From assembly GCF_026191915.1 (NCBI RefSeq), contig NZ_JAIMBY010000005.1, forward strand, positions 180,123 to 244,122: a DNA stretch of 64,000 nt, given 5' to 3'. The notes beneath the pieces are model-generated. The model saw only the letters and a list, made by a program, of their open reading frames with translations, was not told the origin of the DNA and searched no databases. This document shows, one piece after another, positions 54,655 to 63,814 of the stretch; the stretch's first letter is position 1, and each line of letters starts with the position of its first letter. The stretch is from Acidiphilium sp. PA (GTDB lineage: Bacteria; Pseudomonadota; Alphaproteobacteria; Acetobacterales; Acetobacteraceae). A program made the position numbers and the translations under genes.

Positions 54655-55590
54655 ATGGACCCCCATCCCACCCGCACCCTCGCCGGATTGTCGCTGCGCG
54701 ATCTCGAATATGCCCAGGCCGTGTCGGAACTGCGCCATTTCGGCCAGGCGGCCGCGCGCTGCGGCGTGTCGCAACCCGCCCTGTCCGAACAGATCCGCAA
54801 GCTCGAAGCCCTGCTCGGCGTCGCCTTGTTCGAACGCACCAAGCGCCGCGTCGCGCCCACCGCCGCCGGCGCCACCCTGCTCGCCCAGATCGAGCGCGTC
54901 ACCGCCGAAGCCCGCCATCTCCTCGCCTTGTCCCACGGCCAGCCACACGTCATGGCCGGCACGGTCGCCCTGGGGGCGATCGAGACGCTCGGCCCCTACT
55001 ACCTGCCCGGCATCCTGCGCCTGCTGCGTGCCGAACGCCCCGCCCTGTCGCTCCGCCTCACCGAAGCGCGCACCGCCCCGTTGATCGAGCGCCTGGTCAG
55101 CGGCGCGCTCGACCTCGCCCTGCTCGCCATGCCGGTGCCGCGCGCCGGGCTGGTCGCCGTGCCGCTGTTCTTCGAGCCTTTCCTGCTCGCCACGCCGCCC
55201 GGCCACATGCTCGCCTCCCTGCCGCGCCTGACCCTCGATGATCTCCCCGCCGAAGACCTGCTCCTGCTCGAGGACGGGCATTGCCTGCGCGACCAGGCGC
55301 TCGCCCTCTGCAACGCCAAGCCGGTCACCCGCCACGCCACCAGCCTCGAAACCCTCTGGCAGATGATCGCAGCCGGCGAGGGCTATTCCCTGCTGCCCGC
55401 CCTCGCGGTTGCCGCCCGCCCCGACCTGCACGACCTCGTCCTGTGCCAGACCCTTGCCGACGAGGATGCCGGGCGCACCATCGCCCTGGTCTGGCGCGCC
55501 TCGGACCCGCGCGACCCGGCGTTCCGCGCGCTCGCCGCCCTGTTCGCCGCGCTTCGGCCGGCGGTCACGCTGCCAGCGCCCGGCACATGA
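54655..55590 (+). CDS. oxyR: Hydrogen peroxide-sensing LysR-type regulator OxyR
   Basis: 311-residue regulator: N-terminal winged helix-turn-helix (about 12-70, FGQAAARCGVSQPALSEQIR) and a periplasmic-binding-like sensor domain. The two redox cysteines are C210 and C219 in LLEDGHCLRDQALALC, with the same nine-residue spacing as C199/C208 of E. coli OxyR. Oxidation should form the disulfide and activate peroxide-defence genes. No catalase or peroxidase gene is adjacent; the divergent neighbour is the DUF883 gene. Confidence 0.92.
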   Translation: MDPHPTRTLAGLSLRDLEYAQAVSELRHFGQAAARCGVSQPALSEQIRKLEALLGVALFERTKRRVAPTAAGATLLAQIERVTAEARHLLALSHGQPHVMAGTVALGAIETLGPYYLPGILRLLRAERPALSLRLTEARTAPLIERLVSGALDLALLAMPVPRAGLVAVPLFFEPFLLATPPGHMLASLPRLTLDDLPAEDLLLLEDGHCLRDQALALCNAKPVTRHATSLETLWQMIAAGEGYSLLPALAVAARPDLHDLVLCQTLADEDAGRTIALVWRASDPRDPAFRALAALFAALRPAVTLPAPGT

Positions 55591-55615
55591 CCCGCGCAGC
55601 CCCAAACGCCCATGC

Positions 55616-55677
55616 CCCCGAGTCAAAAAGTTTTTTGTTTCTTTTTTCCAAAAAAGAAGCCCTTCCTTAACCTCCCA
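55616..55677. repeat. A/T-rich palindromic repeat, single arm
   Basis: CAAAAAGTTTTTTG, then TTTCTTTTTT, CC, AAAAAAGAAG (one T-G pair), and finally GCCCTTCCTTAACC, which is the complement of the GGTTAAGGAAGG box seen at 21.26 kb. It lies between oxyR and the DUF374 gene. The preceding CCCATGCCCCCGAGT resembles the core edge of the two-arm copies, so this may be half of such an element. Confidence 0.8.
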
Positions 55678-55700
55678 GTCCTTTACTCATCTCCCCCTTG

Positions 55701-56426
55701 ATGACGCCCCGCACCGCAGATGCTACCGCCGCCCCAATGGCCACCCAGCGCGCCCCGATCTTCCAATCCCCGCTGAAATCACCGCTCGTGCGCGGCTGGC
55801 TCGGCGATGCCGCCGGGCGCTATCTCGCCGCCACCATGCGCACCACGCGCTGGACCATCGAGGCCGATGCCCTGCTCGCCGCGCTGCGCGCCGGCACACC
55901 CTGCATCATCGCCTTCTGGCATGAATGCCTGCCCGCCATGCCCATCCTCTGGCAGACCGCCGGGCGCATCGCATCCGGCCCGACCGGCTACGTCCTCGCC
56001 AGCCGCCATCGCGATGGCCAGTTGATCGCCCGCACCATGGCCCGCTTCGGCGTCCGCGCCATCGCCGGCTCGACCTCACGCGGCGGTGCCGCCGGCCTGC
56101 GCGAACTCACCCGTCTGATCGCCGCCGGCAATCCGGTCGGCCTCACGCCGGATGGCCCGCGCGGCCCGCGCCGCCGCGCCGCCGCCGGCGTCGCCCAACT
56201 CGCCGCCCTCACCGGGGCGCCGGTGTTCTGCGCCGCCGCCGCCACCGCCCGCGCCATCACGCTCGCCAGCTGGGATGAAATGCGCATCCCCCTGCCGTTC
56301 GGCCGCGGCGCGCTGATCGCAAGCGGCCCGGTCGAGGTCACGCGCGCCAACCGCGCCGCCGCGCTGACCGATATCGAAGCCCAGCTCACCGCCAACCTCG
56401 CCCGCGCGCTCATCTCATGTCGCTGA
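55701..56426 (+). CDS. DUF374 lysophospholipid acyltransferase-like protein
   Basis: 241-residue protein of the DUF374 family, distantly related to PlsC-type acyltransferases: an FWHECLPAMPILW block (about 72-84, His plus acidic residue), SRHRDGQLIARTMARFGV and TPDGPRGPRRRAA (about 150-162). Family members lie in lipid A clusters, but their acyl acceptor is not firmly known. The next gene, waaA, starts within its last codons, so it heads an overlapping lipid A run. Start ATG 55701; an adjacent TTG precedes it. Confidence 0.85.
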   Translation: MTPRTADATAAPMATQRAPIFQSPLKSPLVRGWLGDAAGRYLAATMRTTRWTIEADALLAALRAGTPCIIAFWHECLPAMPILWQTAGRIASGPTGYVLASRHRDGQLIARTMARFGVRAIAGSTSRGGAAGLRELTRLIAAGNPVGLTPDGPRGPRRRAAAGVAQLAALTGAPVFCAAAATARAITLASWDEMRIPLPFGRGALIASGPVEVTRANRAAALTDIEAQLTANLARALISCR

Positions 56427-57655
56427 GCCTGAAACTCTACCGCCTCGCCACAAGCCTCGCCGCCCCGGCGCTGCCCTGGTGGCTGAACCGGCGCGCGGCC
56501 ATCGGCAAGGAAATCCCGGCCCGCCTGCCCGAACGCCACGGCATCGCGAGCCTCCCCCGTCCGCCTGGCCAGCTCATCTGGGTCCACGCCGCCAGCCTCG
56601 GCGAAACCATGTCCGCCCTGCCGCTGGTCGCCGCCCTCGCCCGCCATGCCGGCGTCCTGCTCACCACCGGCACCGTCACCTCCGCCCAGCTCGCCGCCGA
56701 GCGCGCCGCCGCGATCCACCAATTCGTCCCGCTCGACGTCCCCCGCGCCGTCGACCGGTTTCTCGACCATTGGCGCCCGGATGCCGCCATCTTCCTCGAA
56801 TCCGAACTCTGGCCCAACATGCTCGCCGGCCTCGATGCGCGCGCCACCCCGCGCTTCCTGTTCAACGCCCGCCTCTCCCCGCGCAGCGCCGCGCGCTGGC
56901 GCCGTTTCCCGCGCGCGATCCGCCAGGTCTTCGGCGGCTTCGCCCTGATCGCCGCGCAATCCCCGCGCGATGCCACCCGCCTGCGCGGCCTCGGTCTGCG
57001 CGACATCGAAAGCTGGGGCAATCTGAAATTCGCGACACCCGACCTGCCGGACGACGAAGCCGCCCGCGCCGCCCTCGCCAAAGCCTGCCCCGGCCCCTGG
57101 CTGCTCGCCGCCAGCACCCATCCCGGCGAGGACATCCCGGTGATCGAGGCCCACCGCGCGCTCCGTGTCCTGCACCCCAGCCTCACCACCATCATCGTGC
57201 CGCGCCACCCCCACCGGGCGGATGCGATCGCAAGCCTCGCCGGCGGCGTCCCGCTCGCCCGCCGCTCGCGCGGCGAACTGCCGGTCCCCGGCGGCCTCTA
57301 CCTCGCGGATACGATCGGCGAACTCGGCATCTTCTATCGCCTCTGCCCGCTCGCCTTCATCGGCGGCACCCTGGTGCCGATCGGCGGCCACAACATGATC
57401 GAGGCCGCCCAACTCGGCTGCGCCACCGTGGTCGGCCCGCATTACGAAAACCAGTTCGAAGCCATGACCACGCTGCACAGCGTCGGCGCCCTGGTCGATG
57501 TCGCCGATTTCATGGACCTCGAAGCGACGCTGATCCGCCTGATGTCCAACACCGCCCACCTCAAAGCCATGGGCAGCGCCGGCCGGCGCATCTGCGAAGG
57601 CTTCGCCGACCTGCCGGACCGCCTGGCCCGCCGCGTGCTGGAAGCCATTCCCTGA
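56417..57655 (+). CDS. waaA: 3-deoxy-D-manno-octulosonic acid (Kdo) transferase
   Basis: 412-residue membrane-associated glycosyltransferase that adds Kdo to lipid IVA. An N-terminal hydrophobic patch is followed by two GT-B domains. Family blocks are WVHAASLGETMSALPLV (about 55-71), TTGTVTSAQLA, ESELWPNM (about 132-139), STHPGED and GGTLVPIGGHNMIEAA near 320. It overlaps DUF374 by 10 bases and lpxK by a TGATG junction, so the cluster is tightly coupled. Confidence 0.95.
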   Translation: MSLSLKLYRLATSLAAPALPWWLNRRAAIGKEIPARLPERHGIASLPRPPGQLIWVHAASLGETMSALPLVAALARHAGVLLTTGTVTSAQLAAERAAAIHQFVPLDVPRAVDRFLDHWRPDAAIFLESELWPNMLAGLDARATPRFLFNARLSPRSAARWRRFPRAIRQVFGGFALIAAQSPRDATRLRGLGLRDIESWGNLKFATPDLPDDEAARAALAKACPGPWLLAASTHPGEDIPVIEAHRALRVLHPSLTTIIVPRHPHRADAIASLAGGVPLARRSRGELPVPGGLYLADTIGELGIFYRLCPLAFIGGTLVPIGGHNMIEAAQLGCATVVGPHYENQFEAMTTLHSVGALVDVADFMDLEATLIRLMSNTAHLKAMGSAGRRICEGFADLPDRLARRVLEAIP

Positions 57656-58605
57656 TGCGCGCCCCCGCCTTCTGGCAACACAACGGCATCCTCGCCACCG
57701 CCCTCGCACCGCTCTCGCGCATCACCACGCGCCTCACCGCCCGGCGCGTCGCGCAGCCCGGGTTCGATTGCGGCCTGCCCGTGCTCTGCATCGGCAACGC
57801 CAGCGTCGGCGGATCGGGCAAGACCATCCTGGTCCGCCACGTCCTCACCCGCTACCGCGCCCGCCGCGCCCGCCCCTTCGCCCTCACCCGCGGCCACGGC
57901 GGCACAATGCCCGGCCCGGTCGAGGTTGATCCCGCCGAGCACGGCGCGCGCGACATCGGCGACGAAGCCCTCCTGCTCGCCACCACCGCCCCCACCATCG
58001 TCGCGCGCGACCGCGCCGCCGGCGCCCGCCTCGCCCTCGCATCCGGCGCCACCGTCATCGTCATGGATGACGGTCTGCAAAACCCCACCCTGCGCAAAAC
58101 CGCCGCCCTGCTGGTGATCGATGGCGGCGCCGGCTTCGGCAACGGCCGCACCCTGCCCGCCGGCCCGTTGCGCGAACCCGCCGCCGCCGCCGCCGCCCGC
58201 TGCGCCGCCGCCGTGCTGATCGGCAGCGACGCGCACGGCGCAACCCGCCTCCTGCCGCCATCCCTCCCCATCCTGCACGCGCGATTGATCGCCACCAGCC
58301 CGGTCGCCCTGCAAGGCAGGCGCGTCGTCGGCTTCGCCGGCATCGGCCGCCCCGAAAAATTCTTCACCACCCTGCGCGAACTCGGCGCCGATCTCGTCAC
58401 CACCATCGCCTTCCCCGATCACCATGCCTACCGCCCGATCGACCTCGCCCGCCTGCAAATGACCGCGGCGCAATCCGGCGCCATGCTCGCCACCACCGAA
58501 AAGGACGCGGTCAAACTCCCCCCCGTCCTGCGCGCCCGCTGCGCCATCATCACCGTCGATCTTGCCTTCGACGATCCCGCCGCGCTCGACCGGTTTCTGC
58601 CATGA
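57655..58605 (+). CDS. lpxK: Tetraacyldisaccharide 4'-kinase
   Basis: 316-residue kinase that phosphorylates the lipid A precursor at the 4' position. The P-loop-like motif is GNASVGGSGKT (48-58), unusual Walker A spacing typical of LpxK. DDGLQNP (about 141-147) and the later FPDHHAYRPID block are also diagnostic. It acts one step before WaaA, whose gene precedes it. Its last codons overlap the next gene by four bases (ATGA). Confidence 0.94.
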   Translation: MRAPAFWQHNGILATALAPLSRITTRLTARRVAQPGFDCGLPVLCIGNASVGGSGKTILVRHVLTRYRARRARPFALTRGHGGTMPGPVEVDPAEHGARDIGDEALLLATTAPTIVARDRAAGARLALASGATVIVMDDGLQNPTLRKTAALLVIDGGAGFGNGRTLPAGPLREPAAAAAARCAAAVLIGSDAHGATRLLPPSLPILHARLIATSPVALQGRRVVGFAGIGRPEKFFTTLRELGADLVTTIAFPDHHAYRPIDLARLQMTAAQSGAMLATTEKDAVKLPPVLRARCAIITVDLAFDDPAALDRFLP

Positions 58606-59519
58606 CCCGCCTGCAACAACTCGAATACGCCGTCGCGCGCCTCTTCCTCGCACTCTTTCGCACCCTCAGCCCGGCCCGCGCCAGCACCCTCGCCGGCGCC
58701 CTCGGCCGCACCATCGGCCCGCTGATCCCCACCTCGCGCATCGCCGATGCCAATCTCACCGCCGCCCTGCCCGCGCTCGATGCCCAGGCCCGCCGCGCCA
58801 TCATCGCCCAGGTCTGGGACAATCTGGCCCGCAACGCCGGCGAATTCCCCCATCTCGCCGCTCTGCGCGCCACCGCAACCGGCCCCGGCTTCACCATCAC
58901 CGGCGCCGAACACGCAATCGAACTCGCAAAGCTCGGCGGCCCCGCCATCATCCTCACCGCCCATTGCGGCAATTGGGAAATCCTGCCCGCAGCCCTCCGC
59001 ACCCTCGGCCTGCGCTTCGCCTTCTTCTACCGCGCCGCCGCCAACCCGGCGGTCGATCAACTCATCATCGACCTGCGCGCCGCCGCCATGGGCGAGCCCG
59101 TCACCATGTTCGCCAAGGGCGCCAAAGGCGCGCGCGGCGCCTACGCCCATCTCGCCCGCGGCGGCATGCTCTGCATGCTGGTCGACCAGAAACTGAACGA
59201 CGGCATCCCCGTCCCCCTGTTCGGCATCGAGGCCATGACCACCCCCGCCCTCGCCGTCTTCGCCCGCAAATTCCGCTGCCCCATCCTGCCCGTCCGCGTC
59301 GAACGCCTCGGCCCCGCCCGCCTGCACCTGATCATCGAACCCATCGCCCACGCCGCCATCACCGGCGACAAACCGGCCGACATCGCCGCCACCACCCTCT
59401 GGATGAACCAGACCATCGAACGCTGGGTCCGCGCCCGCCCCGGCCAATGGCTCTGGCTGCACCGCCGATGGCCAAAAAACCCGCCCGCGCGAGTGGCGAA
59501 ATCGACCAGCCCGGATTAA
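58602..59519 (+). CDS. lpxL: Lipid A lauroyl-type acyltransferase (LpxL/HtrB family)
   Basis: 305-residue membrane-bound acyltransferase. The catalytic H-x4-D/E motif is HCGNWE (H121, E126), with DQKLNDGIPVPLFG as the later conserved block. It should attach secondary acyl chains to Kdo2-lipid A. The choice between LpxL and LpxM roles cannot be made from sequence alone. It closes the DUF374-waaA-lpxK-lpxL run. Confidence 0.92.
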   Translation: MTRLQQLEYAVARLFLALFRTLSPARASTLAGALGRTIGPLIPTSRIADANLTAALPALDAQARRAIIAQVWDNLARNAGEFPHLAALRATATGPGFTITGAEHAIELAKLGGPAIILTAHCGNWEILPAALRTLGLRFAFFYRAAANPAVDQLIIDLRAAAMGEPVTMFAKGAKGARGAYAHLARGGMLCMLVDQKLNDGIPVPLFGIEAMTTPALAVFARKFRCPILPVRVERLGPARLHLIIEPIAHAAITGDKPADIAATTLWMNQTIERWVRARPGQWLWLHRRWPKNPPARVAKSTSPD

Positions 59520-59551
59520 GCTTCCGCCACAATAACAAAACGGGGGCTATC

Positions 59552-60961
59552 ATGAGCATCATCGGATCGCGTGAACGTCTGAAAAAGGACGCGCTCGGAC
59601 TACCGCAGATCGTCGCCTCGACCCTCGCCAACATCGCGCCCGCGATGAGCTTCTTCTTCGGCTTCGGCCTGATCGTCAGCGGCGCCGGCGTCGCCGCCCC
59701 CATCACCATCCTCGTCGCCATGGTGGTCATCCTGTTCCTGACCAACACCCTGTCCGAATTCTCGAAATACCGCCCCTCCACCGGCAGCTTCGTCACCTTC
59801 ATCGGCATGGCCTTCGGCCCGGCCGCCGGCGCCGCCGCCTCGGTGTTCGTCGTCTTCGGCTATCTCGTCGCCGCCTCCTCGGTCGTGGTCATCGCCGGCG
59901 GCTGGGCGCACGACACGCTCAAACTCTTCCTCGGCATCGACATCCCCTGGCAACTCCTCAGCCTGATCGCGACCGGCATCGTCGGCCTGCTGGTCTCGCG
60001 CGGCGTCGCCCTCTCCACCACCTGGGCCGCGATCTTCTTCTACTTCGAACTCGCCCTCCTGCTGGTCGGCGCCGTCGTCATGCTCATCGTCAACCGCGCC
60101 AGCCTCTCGCTCGCCCCCTTCGAATGGAGCCACCTCACCGGCGGCCTCAAAGGCATCGGCCTCGGCTTCCCCATCGCGATCTACCTGTTCATCGGCTGGG
60201 AAAACTCGGCAACCCTCGCCGAGGAAACCCGCGATCCGCGCCGCAACATTCCCCGCGCGCTGATCATCGGCACAATCTCGATCGGCCTGCTCTACATCTT
60301 CCTCGCCTACGCAACCGAAATCGCCTTCCACAACAACGCCACCGCCATCGGCAAATCAGACATCCCCTTCATCGACGCCTTCAAAGCCTCCGCCGCCGCC
60401 CTGCTGATCATCGCCTACCTCGCCGGCATGACCAGCATCTTCTCCTCCCTGCTCGGCCTCACCAACAGCCAGGCCCGCATCCTGTTCAGCTCCGGCCGCG
60501 AAGGCCTCCTGCCGCGCGTCTTTGGCAAAATCCACCCGCAGCACCGCACCCCCTTCGTCGCGATGTGGAGCTTCGTGCTCATCGCCCTCGCCATCGTCGT
60601 CCTGTTCGGCTGGAACGCCAAACCGGTCGATCTCTACGGCGAAACCGGCTCGTTCGGCACCATCCCGATCATCATCACCTACCTCATCACCAACCTCGCC
60701 CTGCCGGTCTACATGCTGCGCCACCACCGCGCCGAATTCCGCCCGCTCCGCCACGCGATCATCCCCGTGCTCGGCACCCTCCTCACCCTGTTTCCGCTCT
60801 GGGGCCTCGTCCAACCCGGCCAGCCCGCGCCCTACAACATCTTCCCCTACGCCGCCCTCGGCGTCCTGATCCTCTCGATCATCTACGGCGTCCTCCTCGA
60901 ACGCCGCGACCCCGCCCTCGTCCAGAAAATCGGCTCCTACGTCGCCGATGAGGAATACTGA
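59552..60961 (+). CDS. APC-superfamily amino acid permease
   Basis: 469-residue transporter with about 12 membrane segments, beginning GLPQIVASTLANIAPAMSFF, the substrate-binding first segment of APC proteins; ENSATLAEETRDPRRNIPRA (near 222) is the conserved loop. A role as amino acid/proton symporter is inferred. GGGGG lies upstream of ATG 59552. Its stop overlaps the start of the dehydrogenase gene (TGATG). Uptake of a compound related to the dehydrogenase substrate is possible but not shown. Confidence 0.88.
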   Translation: MSIIGSRERLKKDALGLPQIVASTLANIAPAMSFFFGFGLIVSGAGVAAPITILVAMVVILFLTNTLSEFSKYRPSTGSFVTFIGMAFGPAAGAAASVFVVFGYLVAASSVVVIAGGWAHDTLKLFLGIDIPWQLLSLIATGIVGLLVSRGVALSTTWAAIFFYFELALLLVGAVVMLIVNRASLSLAPFEWSHLTGGLKGIGLGFPIAIYLFIGWENSATLAEETRDPRRNIPRALIIGTISIGLLYIFLAYATEIAFHNNATAIGKSDIPFIDAFKASAAALLIIAYLAGMTSIFSSLLGLTNSQARILFSSGREGLLPRVFGKIHPQHRTPFVAMWSFVLIALAIVVLFGWNAKPVDLYGETGSFGTIPIIITYLITNLALPVYMLRHHRAEFRPLRHAIIPVLGTLLTLFPLWGLVQPGQPAPYNIFPYAALGVLILSIIYGVLLERRDPALVQKIGSYVADEEY

Positions 60962-62037
60962 TGTCGCGCACCCATAAAATCGCAATCATCCCCGGCGACG
61001 GCATCGGCCGCGAGGTCATTCCCGCCGCCCAGGCGGTGCTCGACCGCGCCGCCGCCCTCTGCGGCTTCACCCTCGCCTACCACCCGTTCGACTGGAGCTG
61101 CGAAACCTACCACGCCACCGGCCGCATGATGCCCGACGACGGCATCACCCAACTCGCCGACCACGATGCCATCTTCCTCGGCGCCGTCGGCTACCCCGGC
61201 GTGCCCGACCACATCTCCCTCTGGGGCCTGCTCATCCCGATCCGCCGCGAGTTCGACCAATACGTAAACCTCCGCCCCGTCCGCCTGCTCCCCGGCGTCC
61301 CCTGCCCGCTGGCCCATAAAAAACCCGGCGACATCGACTTCTGGGTGGTCCGCGAAAACGTCGAAGGCGAATACTCTCAAATCGGCGGCCGCATGTTCCC
61401 CGGCACCGACCGCGAATTCGTCGAACAGACCGCCATCTTCACCCGCTTCGGCACCGACCGCATCCTCCGCTTCGCCTTCGATCTCGCAACCAGGCTCGGC
61501 CGCAACCACGTCACCTCCGCCACCAAATCCAACGGCATCTTCCACGCGATGCCCTTCTGGGACGAACGCTTCGCCGCCATCGCCGCCACCTACCCCGAAA
61601 CCCGCATCGACCAATACCATATCGACATCCTCGCCGCCCGCTTCGTCATGTCCCCCGAACGGTTCGACGTCGTGGTCGGCTCCAACCTGTTCGGCGACAT
61701 CCTCTCCGACCTCGGCCCCGGCGTCACCGGCACCATCGCCGTCGCCCCCTCGGCCAATCTCAACCCGGAACGAAAATTCCCCTCGATGTTCGAACCCGTC
61801 CACGGCTCCGCCCCCGATATCGCAGGCAAAGGCATCGCCAACCCCGTCGGCGCCATCTGGGCCGGTGCGATGATGCTCGAACACCTCGGCGAAACCGAAG
61901 CCGCCGCCCTCGTCATGCACGCCATCGAATCCGCCCTGGCCGATCCCGCGACACCCCGCACGCCCGATCTGGGGGGCGTGGGCACCATGTCCGCGTTGAA
62001 CGCCGCTATTGTCGAGCGATGCGGGAAAGGGAAGTAA
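60961..62037 (+). CDS. ttuC: Tartrate dehydrogenase/decarboxylase or D-malate dehydrogenase
   Basis: 358-residue NAD-dependent beta-decarboxylating dehydrogenase of the isopropylmalate/isocitrate family. The YPGVPDHISLWGLLIPIRRE segment (about 78-97) followed by YVNLRPVRLLPGVPCPL is the TtuC/DmlA signature distinguishing it from LeuB; active-site K and D residues lie in VTSATKSNGI and SNLFGDILSDLGPG. Substrates may be tartrate or D-malate. It overlaps the permease gene, so they form a transport-plus-oxidation unit by context. Confidence 0.9.
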   Translation: MSRTHKIAIIPGDGIGREVIPAAQAVLDRAAALCGFTLAYHPFDWSCETYHATGRMMPDDGITQLADHDAIFLGAVGYPGVPDHISLWGLLIPIRREFDQYVNLRPVRLLPGVPCPLAHKKPGDIDFWVVRENVEGEYSQIGGRMFPGTDREFVEQTAIFTRFGTDRILRFAFDLATRLGRNHVTSATKSNGIFHAMPFWDERFAAIAATYPETRIDQYHIDILAARFVMSPERFDVVVGSNLFGDILSDLGPGVTGTIAVAPSANLNPERKFPSMFEPVHGSAPDIAGKGIANPVGAIWAGAMMLEHLGETEAAALVMHAIESALADPATPRTPDLGGVGTMSALNAAIVERCGKGK

Positions 62038-62040
62038 AAG

Positions 62041-62087
62041 CAAGCAGTTCTTTTTTATAAAAAAGAACCAAAAAATTTTTTATTGTT
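62041..62087. repeat. A/T-rich palindromic repeat, single arm
   Basis: GTTCTTTTTT, AT, AAAAAAGAAC (62047-62068), a perfect 10-bp stem, is followed by CAAAAAATTTTTTATTG. The stem base is GTTC/GAAC where other copies have CTTC/GAAG. It lies just after the ttuC stop and before the convergent GNAT gene. Confidence 0.8.
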
Positions 62088-62093
62088 GGCGCG

Positions 62094-62537
62094 CTACCCG
62101 GTTAGTGCCTTTACAAAGCTGAACGCCTCGATCGTCATGCCTTCGCGAAAATAAAACCGGTGCGCCGCACCCCGCTGCACGCCCGACTCCAACGTGAACG
62201 CCGTACACCCCCACGCTTGCGCCAACGCCTCACACCACCGCAACAACGCCCCGCCATACCCCGCACTGCGCCGCGTCTCATCCGTCACCAGATCATCGAC
62301 ATAAAACCGGTACCCGTTCCACGTATTCCGATACGCCCGAAACACCGCCAACGCCCGCACCACCCCCGCCTCATGCAGCAACGCCATCTGCGCCCCGTCC
62401 GCCAGAACCCGCCGCATCGCCGCCTCATACCCCGCCCCCAACTGCGGCCGCAGCACCCGATGCACCCCCTCCGCCCGACCAAGCCACACCGCCAGCTCAG
62501 CCGAATCCGCGGTCAAATGAACAATCTCAAATGCCAT
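62094..62537 (-). CDS. GNAT-family N-acetyltransferase
   Basis: 147-residue acetyltransferase. The acetyl-CoA-binding segment reads SAGYGGALLRW near residue 91-101, and the C-terminal region AHRFYFREGM is the usual helix-strand end. FYVDDLVTDETRRS matches the preceding strand and loop of the fold. It is unrelated beyond the fold to the GNAT at 1.4-1.8 kb. It is convergent with ttuC. Confidence 0.88.
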   Translation of the reverse strand: MAFEIVHLTADSAELAVWLGRAEGVHRVLRPQLGAGYEAAMRRVLADGAQMALLHEAGVVRALAVFRAYRNTWNGYRFYVDDLVTDETRRSAGYGGALLRWCEALAQAWGCTAFTLESGVQRGAAHRFYFREGMTIEAFSFVKALTG

Positions 62538-62688
62538 CCCACCCCCACTACCGCAGTCCCCTGTCGGAATTCTTTACACACACAAAACCGTGATCTAATC
62601 AAATCATTGATAAACAACCAGAATGGTTTCTGGCACAAAAATTGCTGGCAATTCTATTGCTACCTCGAAATACACTGGGAACTTCAAC

Positions 62689-63408
62689 ATGAAACGAATG
62701 GTACTGACCTCTGTCCTCACCGCGGCTCTTGTCGCCGTAACCGCCGGCATCGCCATGGCGGTACCAACCAACGAACCGCCGCCCCCCGGTGCGATCCTCG
62801 ATCTCAACGGCCAAGTCATTCCTACGAGCACGCCACAACTCTATACCACATCTTTCATCGCAACACTCACCGATACAGCAATCACCTTCGCATTCCGCGA
62901 TGATCCGGCTTACATCTACTTTTCCGATCCGTCATTGATTGACACGACAACCCCGACCAGCAATCTCTTTGCGAACCCAACCTTCACGGCGGGGACGTAT
63001 ACGAGTAACGGAAACTCCAAAACACCAATTGATTGGGTTTTCCAAAATCCGTATGGTAGCCTGCTTGTTGGACTCAATGCTGGAGGCTGTGGACAAAGTG
63101 GCGGCAGTTGCTGGACGGACGGGTCATTCCAGGCCTATGACGAGCTAAGCCAGACGGTCGCGACAACGATCGGACACAGCTACAATCTCAGCTTTTATGT
63201 ACAAGGTAACTCGGGTAACCCGCTAAATTTTTCACAATTGAGCACAAATGGTCTGCCTGGCAGCGTTGGAAACGCAGTCGACGTCCTGGCCTATGCACAA
63301 GGAGGGGTTCAGCCGACAAACGTGCCCGAACCCAGCTCCCTCGCCGTGCTTGGCGCCGGCCTCATCCTGCTCGGCGCCGCCGCGCGCAAGCGCCGCGAAC
63401 GCGCCTGA
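62689..63408 (+). CDS. PEP-CTERM sorting-domain secreted protein
   Basis: 239-residue exported protein: signal peptide (about 1-25, ending AMA), a Thr/Asn/Gly-rich mature part of about 185 residues with one Cys pair (GGCGQSGGSC), and a typical PEP-CTERM tail: VPEPSSLAVLGAGLILLGAA then a basic ARKRRERA end. This tail directs anchoring and processing by an exosortase; none is encoded in the window. The gene is clearly lower in GC than its neighbours, which suggests recent acquisition or a variable surface gene. GGGA precedes ATG 62689. Confidence 0.88.
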   Translation: MKRMVLTSVLTAALVAVTAGIAMAVPTNEPPPPGAILDLNGQVIPTSTPQLYTTSFIATLTDTAITFAFRDDPAYIYFSDPSLIDTTTPTSNLFANPTFTAGTYTSNGNSKTPIDWVFQNPYGSLLVGLNAGGCGQSGGSCWTDGSFQAYDELSQTVATTIGHSYNLSFYVQGNSGNPLNFSQLSTNGLPGSVGNAVDVLAYAQGGVQPTNVPEPSSLAVLGAGLILLGAAARKRRERA

Positions 63409-63532
63409 CACCTGAATAAAACCATCGGCGTGGCACGGATCGATCAAACCTCGTGCCACGCCGGACAGACCAGCCCGCAGGGTCCGTACCCTTGAGACCC
63501 ATCATCCTGACCGCACCGCAGCAAGCTATAGG

Positions 63533-63661
63533 ATGGGCGAAGCCCGCCTGGCGGTATTATCCAGCATCCATCTGGCGGAAATCGAGCGGATCGGTCCCGA
63601 ATTGAAAAACCTTCTGTCGATGATGGAAGCCGCCAGGGCGAAACAGGTCGATCTCCCGTAA
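63533..63661 (+). CDS. Possible small ORF (42 aa), uncertain
   Basis: Frame ATG to TAA encoding 42 residues, one amphipathic helix (IHLAEIERIGPELKNLLSMM followed by EAARAKQVD), in the 400-base gap after the PEP-CTERM gene. No clear ribosome site. It could instead be the tail of a decayed gene. The preceding part of the gap (63409-63532) shows nothing else. Confidence 0.3.
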   Translation: MGEARLAVLSSIHLAEIERIGPELKNLLSMMEAARAKQVDLP

Positions 63662-63701
63662 CACCAACCAATCCCGCCCAACGACCCCGCACGCCCCCAA
63701 A

Positions 63702-63756
63702 AACCAACAAAAGTTTTTTGTTTCTTTTTTACAAAAAAGAAGCGCTTCCTTTCTTC
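63702..63756. repeat. A/T-rich palindromic repeat, single arm
   Basis: AAAAGTTTTTTG, then TTTCTTTTTT, AC, AAAAAAGAAG with one T-G pair (63721-63742), then CGCTTCCTTTC. It has the same orientation as the 55.6-kb copy and precedes the truncated ORF at the window end; further C/T-rich sequence follows to 63790. Confidence 0.75.
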
Positions 63757-63814
63757 CTTCCTTCCCTGACTTTTTCCTTTCTCACCCCCCACCGACCATG
63801 GTTTACGTACGGTC

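Noticed and set aside
56479..58605. 708-codon Arg/Pro/His-rich frame
   Set aside because: Its front part is out of frame with waaA; only its last part is the real lpxK frame, for which the start at 57655 is clear.
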